This document shows, one piece after another, positions 15,481 through 23,836 of a DNA stretch of 64,000 bases. Origin of the DNA: Acidimicrobiales bacterium (GTDB lineage: Bacteria; Actinomycetota; Acidimicrobiia; Acidimicrobiales; Poriferisodalaceae); the NCBI GenBank assembly GCA_041394185.1, contig JAWKIQ010000002.1:620001-684000 (forward strand), read 5' to 3'. The notes beneath the pieces are model-generated. The model made no database searches. It was not told the DNA's origin and saw only the letters and a list, made by a program, of their open reading frames with translations. Numbering within the stretch: the first letter of the stretch is position 1; each line of letters starts with the position of its first letter. The position numbers and the translations under genes are program-made.

Positions 15481-16785
15481 GTGCGACACCGACCGACCGC
15501 TCTCTTCGCTTGCGCCATCTGCGCCCTATCGGCTCTCGTGTTCGTTGCGCCGCTAGTCGACGCACAAGAAGCGCCGGAACAAACCATCCGCGAGGCCCGC
15601 GAGCAGCAGGAGCAGGTGAGACGCGAGAAGGCCGAGCTGGCCAAACAACTCGACCTGCTGGAGGCATCAGACGCCGAGCTGCTCGAAGCGTTGGCCACCC
15701 TGAACGAGGAGATAGCGGCTCAAGAACTGCGCGTCGAAGGGGCGCGAATCGAAGTCGAGCAAGCCCAGGGCGAACAGGCTCGTCTCGATCTCGAGATCGC
15801 AGAGCTGGCGGCCGAGGTTGCAGAGCTTCGCGAGATGACCATCGAACGTGCAGTCGCTGCCTACGTAGCCCCCAGAGGCAACGAAACGGTGGCGGGCGAC
15901 CCCACCGAGGCCGCGCGCCGCGACGCACTGTTCAGGCAGGTCGACCTCGACGGCCGCGACCTCATCGACCAGTTGCGTGCCGCCACCGACGACCTCGACC
16001 TGCTGGAGACCCAAGCCTCCGCTGCTGCTCAGGCTGCAGCCGAACGCCAGGCCGACTACGAGGCCCAGATCGCTCTGTTGGAAGAAGACGTCGCCGCCCA
16101 AGAGCGCCTGCGAACGGCACTGGCAGAAGAGATCGCACACCTCGAGGAAGAGATCGAGGCGATGGCGGCAGCCGAGTCCGAGATCCAGGCCATCATCCGC
16201 GACAGCCAGCGCGAGATAGCCCGACGTGAAGCCCTGGCCCGTGCGGCCACATCGACGACCACCACCACGACGTCGACCACGACCACCACGATCGCCGAGC
16301 AGCCATCGGGCGGCGAATCGACCACCACGACGACGGCCGACAGCCCAGACGCGGCGACCACCACGACCACCACCGCGCCGGTCGTGTTGCAGCCCGCCGG
16401 CGACCCAGATGTCATCTGGCCATCTCGAGGCGCGGTCACATCCCCGTACGGGAACCGCGTTCACCCCATAACGGGCGGCCAGAGATTCCACGCAGGCATC
16501 GACATCGACGGCGACACGGGCGACCCCATCTGGGCCGCCCAATCCGGCACGGTCATCTATTCGGGGTGGATGAGCGGCTACGGCGAGACGATCATGATCG
16601 ATCACAACGGATACGTGACCCTCTACGGGCATATGTCGCAGCGCCAGATCAGCAAGGGTTCCGCGGTGAGTCAGGGCCAGCAGATCGGGCTCATGGGCAG
16701 CACGGGCAACTCGACGGGGTCACATCTCCACTTCGAGATCCGTATCGATGGCAGCACCGTCAATCCCATGGCGTACCTGCCCTGA
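15481..16785 (+). CDS. Secreted M23-family murein endopeptidase with coiled-coil stalk
   Basis: 434 residues from a GTG at 15481. A signal peptide (residues 1 to about 28, ending LVDAQ) is followed by a long Glu/Ala/Leu-rich coiled coil to about residue 255. Next comes a Thr-rich flexible linker (about 258-305, runs of TTTT), then a LytM/M23 domain. Zinc ligands are visible: H337 and D341 in FHAGIDID, and H415-H417 in HLHFE. These are complete, so it should be an active peptidoglycan endopeptidase, unlike the degenerate EnvC/NlpD activators whose coiled-coil layout it shares. It probably acts outside the membrane in cell division or wall remodelling. It is divergent from the NRPS gene with a 200-bp shared upstream region and has no evident functional tie to peptide synthesis. 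Confidence 0.9.
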   Translation: MRHRPTALFACAICALSALVFVAPLVDAQEAPEQTIREAREQQEQVRREKAELAKQLDLLEASDAELLEALATLNEEIAAQELRVEGARIEVEQAQGEQARLDLEIAELAAEVAELREMTIERAVAAYVAPRGNETVAGDPTEAARRDALFRQVDLDGRDLIDQLRAATDDLDLLETQASAAAQAAAERQADYEAQIALLEEDVAAQERLRTALAEEIAHLEEEIEAMAAAESEIQAIIRDSQREIARREALARAATSTTTTTTSTTTTTIAEQPSGGESTTTTTADSPDAATTTTTTAPVVLQPAGDPDVIWPSRGAVTSPYGNRVHPITGGQRFHAGIDIDGDTGDPIWAAQSGTVIYSGWMSGYGETIMIDHNGYVTLYGHMSQRQISKGSAVSQGQQIGLMGSTGNSTGSHLHFEIRIDGSTVNPMAYLP

Positions 16786-16843
16786 GACTCTCCACCCACG
16801 CTTTGAGCCAGATCCACGCGTGGCATGACATGATTGCTGGCGC

Positions 16844-18001
16844 ATGAAAGCCCTTTTGTTCGAGCGCAAGGAAGCACGGTTCGTTGCAGCAGCGGCCGCC
16901 AGCCGGTTTCGGCCTGGAGTTGGGGCGCGGGTGGGCCCGCTGAGGCTGGCAGACATCTCAGAACCCGAGCTTCCGAGCCCAGATTGGGTGAGGGTGTCGC
17001 CTACGCTCAGCGGCATCTGCGGCAGCGATCTGTCCACGATCGATGGCCACTCGTCTCGCTACTTCGAACCCCTCATCACGTTCCCGTTCGTCCTCGGGCA
17101 CGAGGTGGTCGGCAGAACCGACGACGGACGCCGCGTGCTGATCGAACCCGTTCTCGGGCATGCAGCCCACGGCTTCGACCCGCCCTTCGAGGGCGCGGCC
17201 CAGGCCGACGGCCACGACTATGGCCACCTGCTCGGTGGAGACATCGAGCCTGGCATCCAGATCGGCTCGTGCAAGTCGACGGGTGGAGGTTGGGGCGAGG
17301 TGCTGGTGGCACACACCAGCCAACTCCACGATGTTCCCGACGATTTGGACGACGCCTCAGCCGTGGTGGTCGAGCCCGTCGCCGCCGGAATCCACGCCGC
17401 TCTGAAGGCCGACGTCCCCGACGGTGGCCTGGTCGCGGTGCTCGGCGCCGGGATGATGGGGCTGGCGGCCATCGCGGGGCTGCGCCACCACACACCGACG
17501 GGCACCATCGTGGCCGGGGCGCGCTATCCGCATCAGCACCGTTTGGCCAAGCTGGCCGGCGCCGACGTTGTGGTGTCGCCCGACGAGGTGGCGCGCGCTG
17601 TCAGGCGCATCACGGGTTGTGGTGTCATCGGCCCCCGGCTGGCAGGTGGGGCCGACGCGGTGATCGATGCTGTCGGCAACTCCGAGTCGCTCACCGACGC
17701 AATTGGAATCACCAGGCCTCGGGGCCGCGTCGTCATGCTGGGAATGCCGGCCCAGGTCAGCACCGACCTGACTGCACTGTGGCATCGCGAAACCGAGCTG
17801 GTCGGCTCATACTGCTACGGCACCGAACACAGCCACGGTGGCAAGCACACCTATGAGCTGGCATTCGAGTTGGTGCGCCAGCTCGACCTGGGTCGGCTGG
17901 TCAGCGCCACCTACGCGCTCGACGACTATGTCGACGCGATCGATCACGCCGCTGCGGCCGGCGCTCGCGGAGCGGTGCGAATCGCCTTCGAGATCGGTTG
18001 A
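16844..18001 (+). CDS. Medium-chain dehydrogenase/reductase (zinc alcohol dehydrogenase family)
   Basis: 385 residues from an ATG at 16844. The GroES-like catalytic domain shows GICGSDL (zinc-ligand Cys) and GHEVVG (zinc-ligand His, Glu). The Rossmann domain shows VLGAGMMGL, the nucleotide-binding glycine motif. The four-Cys structural zinc lobe of classical alcohol dehydrogenases is not present; its place is taken by a Gly/His/Asp-rich stretch (roughly 100-145), which is less usual. The substrate cannot be assigned. The next gene starts inside its stop codon (TGATG), so it may be co-transcribed with the two membrane proteins that follow, though no functional link is obvious. Confidence 0.85.
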   Translation: MKALLFERKEARFVAAAAASRFRPGVGARVGPLRLADISEPELPSPDWVRVSPTLSGICGSDLSTIDGHSSRYFEPLITFPFVLGHEVVGRTDDGRRVLIEPVLGHAAHGFDPPFEGAAQADGHDYGHLLGGDIEPGIQIGSCKSTGGGWGEVLVAHTSQLHDVPDDLDDASAVVVEPVAAGIHAALKADVPDGGLVAVLGAGMMGLAAIAGLRHHTPTGTIVAGARYPHQHRLAKLAGADVVVSPDEVARAVRRITGCGVIGPRLAGGADAVIDAVGNSESLTDAIGITRPRGRVVMLGMPAQVSTDLTALWHRETELVGSYCYGTEHSHGGKHTYELAFELVRQLDLGRLVSATYALDDYVDAIDHAAAAGARGAVRIAFEIG

Positions 18002-18558
18002 TGGGCGACGGATCGCTCATCGGAAACGACCCACTCGATGCTTCGAGCCTTCCGCAGGTCGGTGCTCACGCCTTCGAGCAGGTGAGCCCGAAACATCTCT
18101 CCATCTCGACCGCGGCCTTGGCCGGATTCACCGCCCTGGCCGCCGCATTGGCCGTGTTCGCCACAGCGTTCGCCTCGTCCAACACCGACGGGCGCCAAGC
18201 GCTGTACTGGGGGTCATCGGCCACGGCCCTGGTGCTGGCCGTTGGAATCGCGGGTGTCGTCTACCTGAGAGCCAGGTATCGGCGGCTGGGGTATCTGCTT
18301 CGCCAGCACGACATCTCGGTGCGGCGCGGCGTGTTGGTGGTGTCGGTGCAGACCGTTCCCTTCGGTCGGGTTCAGAACGTGCGCGTCGATCGCGGCCCGC
18401 TCGACCGCGCAGTGGGCCTTGCATCGCTGACGGTCACCAGCGCAGGCGGGTCGCTGGCCGTTCCGGGCCTTCCGGTCGAAATCGCCGAGGCGTTGAAAGA
18501 GACTGTGGTCGCCCGAGCCGGACTCGATCAAGGCGAGACCCACAACGGCGAACGATGA
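18001..18558 (+). CDS. bPH2/DUF304 membrane protein (YdbS-like)
   Basis: 185 residues from the ATG at 18001, which shares its first base with the previous stop (TGATG). There are two membrane helices (about 40-60 and 70-90). They are followed by a bacterial PH-like domain whose core, VRRGVLVVSVQTVPFGRVQNVRVDRGPLDR in two parts, carries the typical 'I-R-G-x-L...-P-x-x-R-I-Q-x-V' pattern of DUF304. Such proteins occur in pairs with a larger multi-DUF304 partner, and the next gene is exactly that, coupled by an ATGA overlap. The family role is membrane-associated and poorly defined; in Bacillus the YdbS/YdbT pair is linked to resistance to antimicrobial compounds. Confidence 0.85.
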   Translation: MGDGSLIGNDPLDASSLPQVGAHAFEQVSPKHLSISTAALAGFTALAAALAVFATAFASSNTDGRQALYWGSSATALVLAVGIAGVVYLRARYRRLGYLLRQHDISVRRGVLVVSVQTVPFGRVQNVRVDRGPLDRAVGLASLTVTSAGGSLAVPGLPVEIAEALKETVVARAGLDQGETHNGER

Positions 18559-20018
18559 ACGCCGACTTCGACATCTTGTCGAGCAGGCGTCGCCAATCGG
18601 TTTGGGCCCCGGTGTTCATCGCCATCACAGCTCTGCGCCGCCTGGGGCTGGGCCAACTGGCAATCGCCGCCGTCCTGGTTGCCACCGGGCGCCTCCCCGG
18701 GCCCGAGTTGCTTGTCGTCCCGCTGATCGTGGCCGCGCTGGCAGCGTGGGCGGTGGTCGCTTGGTACCGCTACACCTTCGTGGTCGAGAACGACACCCTC
18801 ATCGTCGATAGCGGAGTTGTGTCGTCCAGACGAGTGGTCGTGCCGCTGGCGCGGATCCAGAGCGTCGACATCGAGCAGCAGCTTCTACACAGGCCGATCG
18901 GCCTGGTCGAGGTGAAGATCGACACTGCGGGCGGAGAAGCCGAGATCGTCGTTTCGGCCACGTCGCGCGATATCGCTGAAGCACTTCAACGTTTGGCGGG
19001 CTCGGGGGTCGTTCGGGCCACGCCATCGCCTGGCGAAACGGGCGATGCACCGCCGGCCGCCCCACAGCGCGAGGTGCTGGCCAAGCGCTCTGCGTCGGAC
19101 CTGGTGGTAATGGCGCTGACCAACCGGCCACTGGCCGGGTTGGTGCTGATCGCACCCCTGATGGGCATGGCCGACGACGTGCTGGGCACATTCGGCCTGT
19201 GGCCCGAGAGCGCTGTGCCCGGTGATCTACCTCAGGTCGGGTCGCTGGCCGTATCGATCGCGCTGACGTTGGTGGTCGCTCTGGGTGCGCTGGTGGCTCT
19301 GCAGATCGCCTGGACCTTCGTGACCGAGTTCGACCTCACCCTCAGCCGAGACGACCGGGTTCTGCGGCGCGAGTCTGGGCTGTTCGACAGGCGTAGTGCA
19401 TCCAGTGCCATCACGCGAATACAGCAGCTGGAAACCGATCAGAGCCTCCTGCAGCGCCTGGTCGACCACCGAACCATCAGGCTGCCAACGGCGGGCGAAA
19501 GCGACTCGCTGAGGTTGCCCGGCGCCAGCAGAAGCGAACTGGATGTGTTGCGCTGCCTCACCATCGATGCCGACGCCCGCCTGGCCGATCTGGAGCGCAC
19601 GATCGATCCGAGCGCGACCCTGTATTGGTTTCGCTGGCCCGCTGTGGCGGTGCTGGTGGGAACGACGGCCGCAGCGATCACTACCTCGCCCCTCGCCTTG
19701 CTGGCGTGGGCAGCGCTCGCTCCGCTGTGGCTGTACAACAGGGCGCTGCAGCGGTCGTGGAGATGGGACCTCACCGAAACAGGGCTGGCCACCAGCCGAG
19801 GCGTGTTGTCAACCGAACGCACCGAGGTGACCATGCGCAGGGTCCAGAGGGCGACGGTGACGCAGAACCTGTATCAGCGAAGGAGGGGCGTGGCCACCTT
19901 CGTGCTCAGAACCGCCGAAGGCAGCGTCGAGATTCCGTTCCTGACCCAGGAACAGGCCGAAGCGTTGAGAGACCGGGTCCTGTACACGGTCCTGACCGAT
20001 CGGCGACCCTGGTTCTAG
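18555..20018 (+). CDS. bPH2/DUF304 multi-domain membrane protein (YdbT-like)
   Basis: 487 residues; the ATG overlaps the upstream stop (ATGA). The layout is three membrane pairs alternating with DUF304/bPH2 domains: helices near 20-75, a first domain at about 80-150 (VDSGVVSSRRVVVPLARIQSVDIEQ), helices near 185-255, a second domain at about 260-345, helices near 355-400, and a third domain to the end. This is the YdbT architecture. It is expected in the cytoplasmic membrane as a complex with the product of 18001-18558. A few short gaps after its stop the sequence changes character into a region of broken genes. Confidence 0.88.
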   Translation: MNADFDILSSRRRQSVWAPVFIAITALRRLGLGQLAIAAVLVATGRLPGPELLVVPLIVAALAAWAVVAWYRYTFVVENDTLIVDSGVVSSRRVVVPLARIQSVDIEQQLLHRPIGLVEVKIDTAGGEAEIVVSATSRDIAEALQRLAGSGVVRATPSPGETGDAPPAAPQREVLAKRSASDLVVMALTNRPLAGLVLIAPLMGMADDVLGTFGLWPESAVPGDLPQVGSLAVSIALTLVVALGALVALQIAWTFVTEFDLTLSRDDRVLRRESGLFDRRSASSAITRIQQLETDQSLLQRLVDHRTIRLPTAGESDSLRLPGASRSELDVLRCLTIDADARLADLERTIDPSATLYWFRWPAVAVLVGTTAAAITTSPLALLAWAALAPLWLYNRALQRSWRWDLTETGLATSRGVLSTERTEVTMRRVQRATVTQNLYQRRRGVATFVLRTAEGSVEIPFLTQEQAEALRDRVLYTVLTDRRPWF

Positions 20019-20179
20019 GAGACTGCTGAGCAAGTCGCTCTTTCGTGGGTGAGGGGTGGGGCGTAGCGTTGTTGGTGGGTCCTGACCGCCCGAAGAGCCG
20101 GTGTTCGAGGGTGAGAGTCGGCCGCGCTGGATGGCAGATCGCTGTAGGTGTCGTTCCCTCGTTGTCAGCCCCGGCCCGC

Positions 20180-20562
20180 CTATCTGGTGGCGAGTTGCCG
20201 GCCGTCATGGTGGGTAAGGCCGAGGTTGACGGCTGCGGCTCGGTGGGCGAGCCAGGCGAGGCTGCGTTCGGCCATGGTCGAGTTCGGGCACACGAGCAAG
20301 AACTCGTCGCCGCCCATCCGGCCGAGACGGTCGGTGCTGCGCACGTGGTGGAGCGCAGCACCCGCGAAGTCGTGAATCATCCGGTCGCCGGCCTCATGGC
20401 ATCACGATCGTTGATCAGCTTCAACCCGTCGAGATCGAAGTAGACCGCGGCCGTCGCCAACCCCGACCGACGGTCGGTGCGCACGGCGTCATCGAGCGCA
20501 GTGAGCACGGCGTGGCGGGACAAGGTGCCACTCAGCGTGTCGACCGGAGCGGGATGCGCCAT
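20180..20562 (-). pseudogene. GGDEF (diguanylate cyclase) domain remnant, frameshifted and truncated
   Basis: Reading from 20562, MAHPAPVDTLSGTLSR...YFDLDGLKLINDRDA matches the first half of a GGDEF domain, then hits a stop. In another frame the sequence continues HEAGDRMIHDFAGAALHHVRSTDRLGRMGGDEF, with the GGDEF active-site motif and an RxxD inhibitory-site motif five residues before it. The two halves join if one base is missing near 20390-20396. The protein then stops about 40 residues after GGDEF, short of the usual domain end. No sensor domain precedes it. It is broken at both ends and in the middle, so it is probably a relic, unless the frameshift is a sequencing error. Confidence 0.7.
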
Positions 20563-20712
20563 GCGGCGTCCCGGGCAGCGCGGCAGGCGAACGCATTCGC
20601 GGCCTGCGCGAGCACGATGGTGGCGAACGCCGCGCCCGACGCTGCGGCGAGGTCGGGAAGTGGCCGCCGGGGCGCCGCCCTTGACTCGCGCGCACCGCGA
20701 GGAACGCCATGA
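20532..20712 (-). pseudogene. Remnant of a P-type cation ATPase C-terminus
   Basis: On the minus strand the segment ASGAAFATIVLAQAANAFACR, followed by WRIPLRSTR and a stop at 20532, resembles the last helices of cation-transporting P-type ATPases (pattern T/G-A-A-F-A-T-x-V-x-x-Q-x-x-N-A). Just upstream, in a different frame, VGLMAFLAVRASQGRRPGG then HFPTSP looks like the preceding helix and loop. This implies a frameshift near 20655-20670. No start, phosphorylation (DKTGT) or other ATPase domain is present. The assignment rests on a short similarity recognised by eye. Confidence 0.45.
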
Positions 20713-20789
20713 GTCCGACGTTCGGCCCTGGCGGCTGCTGACCCACCACCGTAGGGTGACCGCGTCCCTGCAAGAGGGAGGTCACCGTG

Positions 20790-22847
20790 ATGCTCGGGTT
20801 CGGCTGGTCGCTCGGGGCGTGGCTCGTGGCCATCGTGTCGGTGATCGTGACGGCGGCCGCCTCGGTCGTGGCGATCGCCGCGGTTCGGCGGCCGAGTCGT
20901 GTCCGCATCGTCTTCGACGTCGCCCGGCTCGTCGTCGCGATCGTCGGTGCTGCGGTGATGATGTTCGCCGTCGGGACCTCGGTCGGCGCGATGTGGATCG
21001 TCCTCGCACTCGTCAGCGGCATGGGGCTCGGCGTGCTCCAAGGGCGTTCGCTGCACATCGAGTGGCGAGGCGCGTCGCCGGTGGCCACTCGCACCACGGT
21101 CGGGTTGGCGACGTGGTCGACCGGCGTCGTCGTGATGCAGCTCGCAGGCGTCCTGGCTCACACCGGGCTGCTGCAGATCGGTCAGCTGGTCGGGTGGTTC
21201 GGCGCCGGGGCGCTCGCCGGGATGATCGCCGGCCGCCAGGGGATGGTGGCTGCGAGTCGTCCCGTTCCGGCCGCCCTCGTGCTGCTAACTTTGGCCGGCG
21301 GTTGGATGTTGGTGACGATCGGTTCCGCGACCAGCGGCGAGGCGGCATCCGATCCGGGACAGTGGTCGCTCGTCGCCACCGAGACCAACCCGGCGGGCGG
21401 CGAGGCACCGCCCGCGTGGCAGATCGAGCTCGGTCCGACCTCGATCCACGTGGTGCAGGGGATGGGCGTGGACGACGGCAGCGGCGCCGAGGCGCAGTTC
21501 TCCGGATCGTGGCCAAAGCCCCCGACCACACTGGAGCCTGGCGCGACGCTCGCCGTCCCGGTCACGGTGACGGGCGAGATCACCGGTAGCCGCGAGACGC
21601 AGTACTACTTCGCCTTCGACGTGATCCTGCTCGTCGACGGCCGCTGGGACGGCGTGGCCGTCGGCGCCGCAGCGAACTGCTGGGAGACGACGGTGATCAG
21701 CAACGAGTTCGTGTGTAGCGAACCGCGGACCGTCCCGGGCGAGTTGTCGGCGACGGTGCCGAGCTCCGGCGACACCTGGTCGTTCTCGCTGTCGGCCCTG
21801 AACTGCGGCGGTGCGTGTGAGGTGCGATCGACCTACCGGTTCGTCGCCTCGGGCGAGGCCGGGCCCGCAGCCGCCGGGTCCGATGCGGTCGATCCGACGG
21901 CGACGCCCGAGACCGTCATCGAACCAGACCAGGCGATCGCCCAGGCCATAGCCGGCATGATCATCGCCATCGCCATCGGCCTGATCTCGGCGAACGAGGC
22001 GGGCATCCTGATCGGCTCGGTCCTGGACCGAACGGCGTTGGCTCGTGAGGAGAAACCTTCCCGCCCGGTGCCCGAACCACTGCCTCCGCCGTCGCGAACG
22101 GATCTCCCACCTCCTTCGGTGACGAGTTCGAGCCCGCCCGCTCTCGGCGGGACGGGTACCGAGATGCGCGCCGCGGCGCCGCGAACGCACGAGGAACTGA
22201 TGGACGCGGTGCGCGACAAGCTGAACGCCAAGCCGGCCGACCGCACCCGGACCCTCCCGATCGATGAGTACGTGGCGTACATCCAGGAGATCGAACGTCG
22301 CTTTCCCAAGGCCGATCCCGCGGACGTTTTTCGCGCCCTCCACGCCGACGAGTTCGGGGTCGACCTCGACGCCAACATGCCGGTGCCCTGGACCTGGCAG
22401 CGATTCGTCGGAGGGGCCGATGGTGGGTACTACCGGGAGATCCTGTCCGCGCTGAACCTCGATCCGAGATCGACCGACCCGCCGATCACCTATGTCACGC
22501 CCAAGTGGCTCATCGGACCCAACGGCGCACTCATCGACATGACGCACGCCTACGCCGGGGTCCGGAGCGACATGAACCGGGAAGGGCAGCCGGAGTTCTG
22601 GCGGGACTTCATGCGCTGGACGCAGACCGACGGGGGCGACTCGTGGCAAGAGGTGATGCACGCACCTAGGTCGAGCTGGGAGCACGGAGAGTTCCGATGG
22701 GCGTCGGAGTTCGCGCCGCCCGACCAGCGCGCCGGCAACGCCCTAGGGAACTGGCTCGCCGACTTCTATGCCGACCCTGCCAATCGGGACGTGCCGGCCA
22801 GCGAGGCCCTCGGACGGTTCTTCGAAGATGCCAGTCGAGTGTTCTAG
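20790..22847 (+). CDS. Large membrane protein of unknown function
   Basis: 685 residues from the ATG at 20790 (a GTG directly before it is possible); GGGAGG lies 8 bases upstream. I do not recognise the family. Residues 1-175 hold five or six membrane helices. About 180-385 is an exported-looking beta-rich domain with four Cys (NCWE, FVCSE, NCGGACE) likely forming disulfides. A helix at about 390-415 is followed by a Pro/Ser-rich linker. A soluble C-terminal domain (about 455-685) contains LIDMTHAYAGVRSDMNREG and RAGNALGNWLADFY. Its neighbours are gene remnants on one side and convergent hemB 8 bp away, suggesting arrival by insertion. It could be a membrane sensor or effector; no function is assigned. 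Confidence 0.75.
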   Translation: MLGFGWSLGAWLVAIVSVIVTAAASVVAIAAVRRPSRVRIVFDVARLVVAIVGAAVMMFAVGTSVGAMWIVLALVSGMGLGVLQGRSLHIEWRGASPVATRTTVGLATWSTGVVVMQLAGVLAHTGLLQIGQLVGWFGAGALAGMIAGRQGMVAASRPVPAALVLLTLAGGWMLVTIGSATSGEAASDPGQWSLVATETNPAGGEAPPAWQIELGPTSIHVVQGMGVDDGSGAEAQFSGSWPKPPTTLEPGATLAVPVTVTGEITGSRETQYYFAFDVILLVDGRWDGVAVGAAANCWETTVISNEFVCSEPRTVPGELSATVPSSGDTWSFSLSALNCGGACEVRSTYRFVASGEAGPAAAGSDAVDPTATPETVIEPDQAIAQAIAGMIIAIAIGLISANEAGILIGSVLDRTALAREEKPSRPVPEPLPPPSRTDLPPPSVTSSSPPALGGTGTEMRAAAPRTHEELMDAVRDKLNAKPADRTRTLPIDEYVAYIQEIERRFPKADPADVFRALHADEFGVDLDANMPVPWTWQRFVGGADGGYYREILSALNLDPRSTDPPITYVTPKWLIGPNGALIDMTHAYAGVRSDMNREGQPEFWRDFMRWTQTDGGDSWQEVMHAPRSSWEHGEFRWASEFAPPDQRAGNALGNWLADFYADPANRDVPASEALGRFFEDASRVF

Positions 22848-22855
22848 GCCGCCGT

Positions 22856-23836
22856 TCAGCCGTTCAAGATCTCAGCCACCTCTCGGGCGCAGTAGGTCAA
22901 GATCATGTCGGCTCCGGCTCGCTTGATCGAGGTCAGGTGTTCGAACATGGTTGCGGTCTCGTCGATCCAGCCGTTGGCGCCGGCGGCCTTCAACATCGCG
23001 TACTCGCCCGAGACGTGGTAGGCGGCCAGCGGTACGTCGAAGCGCAGCCTGGCGTCGGAGATGATGTCCAGGTACGACAGGGCTGGCTTCACCATGACCA
23101 TGTCGGCACCCTCGTCGAGGTCGAAGGCGATCTCTTCCATCGACTCACGCCGGTTGGCGGGATCTTGCTGGTAGCTCTTTCGGTTGCCACCACCCGCGAT
23201 CTGAACGTCGACGGCATCACGAAATGGCCCATACTCGGCCGATGCGTACTTGGCGCTGTAGGCCAGAATCGCGGTGTTGATGTGACCGCTGCCATCCAGT
23301 GCGGCCCTGATCGCGGCAACCTGGCCATCCATCATGCCCGAGGGCGCCACGACGTGAGCCCCGGCGTTGGCCTGGGCAACCGCGGCAGCCTGGTACAACA
23401 CCAGCGTCTGATCGTTGTCGACATCGCCGTCGACGACGATTCCGCAGTGACCGTGATCGGTGTATTCGTCGACGCACAGGTCGGCCATCAGCACCACGTC
23501 GTCGCCGAATTGGGCCCTGAGATTGCGCAGGGCCACCTGCACGACACCGTCGGGGTTCCAGGCCTGCGACCCCTCGGGATCCTTGTGCAGGGGCACACCG
23601 AACAGCATGATCGCAGGCACACCCAGATCGCGCAGGGCCGACACCTCGGCCACGAGCGATTCCTGAGTGTGTTGCACCACACCGGGCAACGACGAGATGG
23701 GCACCGGGGTGTCGATCGCCTCGCGGACGAACAACGGGGCGATCAGGTCGTCCACACCCAGCCTGGTCTGGGCTACCAGGCGACGCATCGCAGGAGTGGT
23801 TCGCAATCGACGGAGGCGACGGATCGGAAAGTTCAC
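22856..23836 (-). CDS. hemB: Delta-aminolevulinic acid dehydratase (porphobilinogen synthase)
   Basis: 326 residues. The start is the GTG at 23836, whose bases overlap the upstream stop (GTGA), giving MNFPIRRLRRLRTTP as expected for the family; longer starts are unlikely. It condenses two 5-aminolevulinate molecules to porphobilinogen in tetrapyrrole synthesis. Schiff-base lysines are K196 (YSAKYAS) and K250 (MVKPALSYLD). The metal region reads DLCVDEYTDHGHCG: C121, D123 and C131. It is thus between the three-Cys zinc type and the Asp-rich magnesium type. No other heme gene is adjacent, and the gene is coupled to an unrelated-looking upstream protein. Confidence 0.97.
   Translation of the reverse strand: MNFPIRRLRRLRTTPAMRRLVAQTRLGVDDLIAPLFVREAIDTPVPISSLPGVVQHTQESLVAEVSALRDLGVPAIMLFGVPLHKDPEGSQAWNPDGVVQVALRNLRAQFGDDVVLMADLCVDEYTDHGHCGIVVDGDVDNDQTLVLYQAAAVAQANAGAHVVAPSGMMDGQVAAIRAALDGSGHINTAILAYSAKYASAEYGPFRDAVDVQIAGGGNRKSYQQDPANRRESMEEIAFDLDEGADMVMVKPALSYLDIISDARLRFDVPLAAYHVSGEYAMLKAAGANGWIDETATMFEHLTSIKRAGADMILTYCAREVAEILNG

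Larger units (their letters stand above)
20019..20789. other. Gene-poor junction with decayed gene fragments
   Basis: About 770 bp between the YdbT-like gene and the large membrane protein contain no intact gene that I can support. On the minus strand two recognisable remnants lie nearly end to end: a frameshifted GGDEF domain (20180-20562) and the C-terminus of a P-type ATPase (about 20532-20712). Bases 20019-20179 show nothing recognisable. No transposase, tRNA or clear terminal repeat was seen. Confidence 0.6.

Noticed and set aside
15281..15928. 216-codon N-terminal extension of the terminal NRPS
   Set aside because: Arg/Pro-rich nonsense sequence antisense to the M23 gene; the NRPS start MENVEDIYPLTPAQ is the normal condensation-domain beginning.
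16255..16385. Repetitive ACC/ACG tract as a tandem-repeat element
   Set aside because: It simply encodes the Thr-rich linker of the M23 protein.
20477..21589. 370-codon plus-strand frame at the decayed region
   Set aside because: Extremely Arg-rich shadow of the 20790 gene; no RBS or motif.
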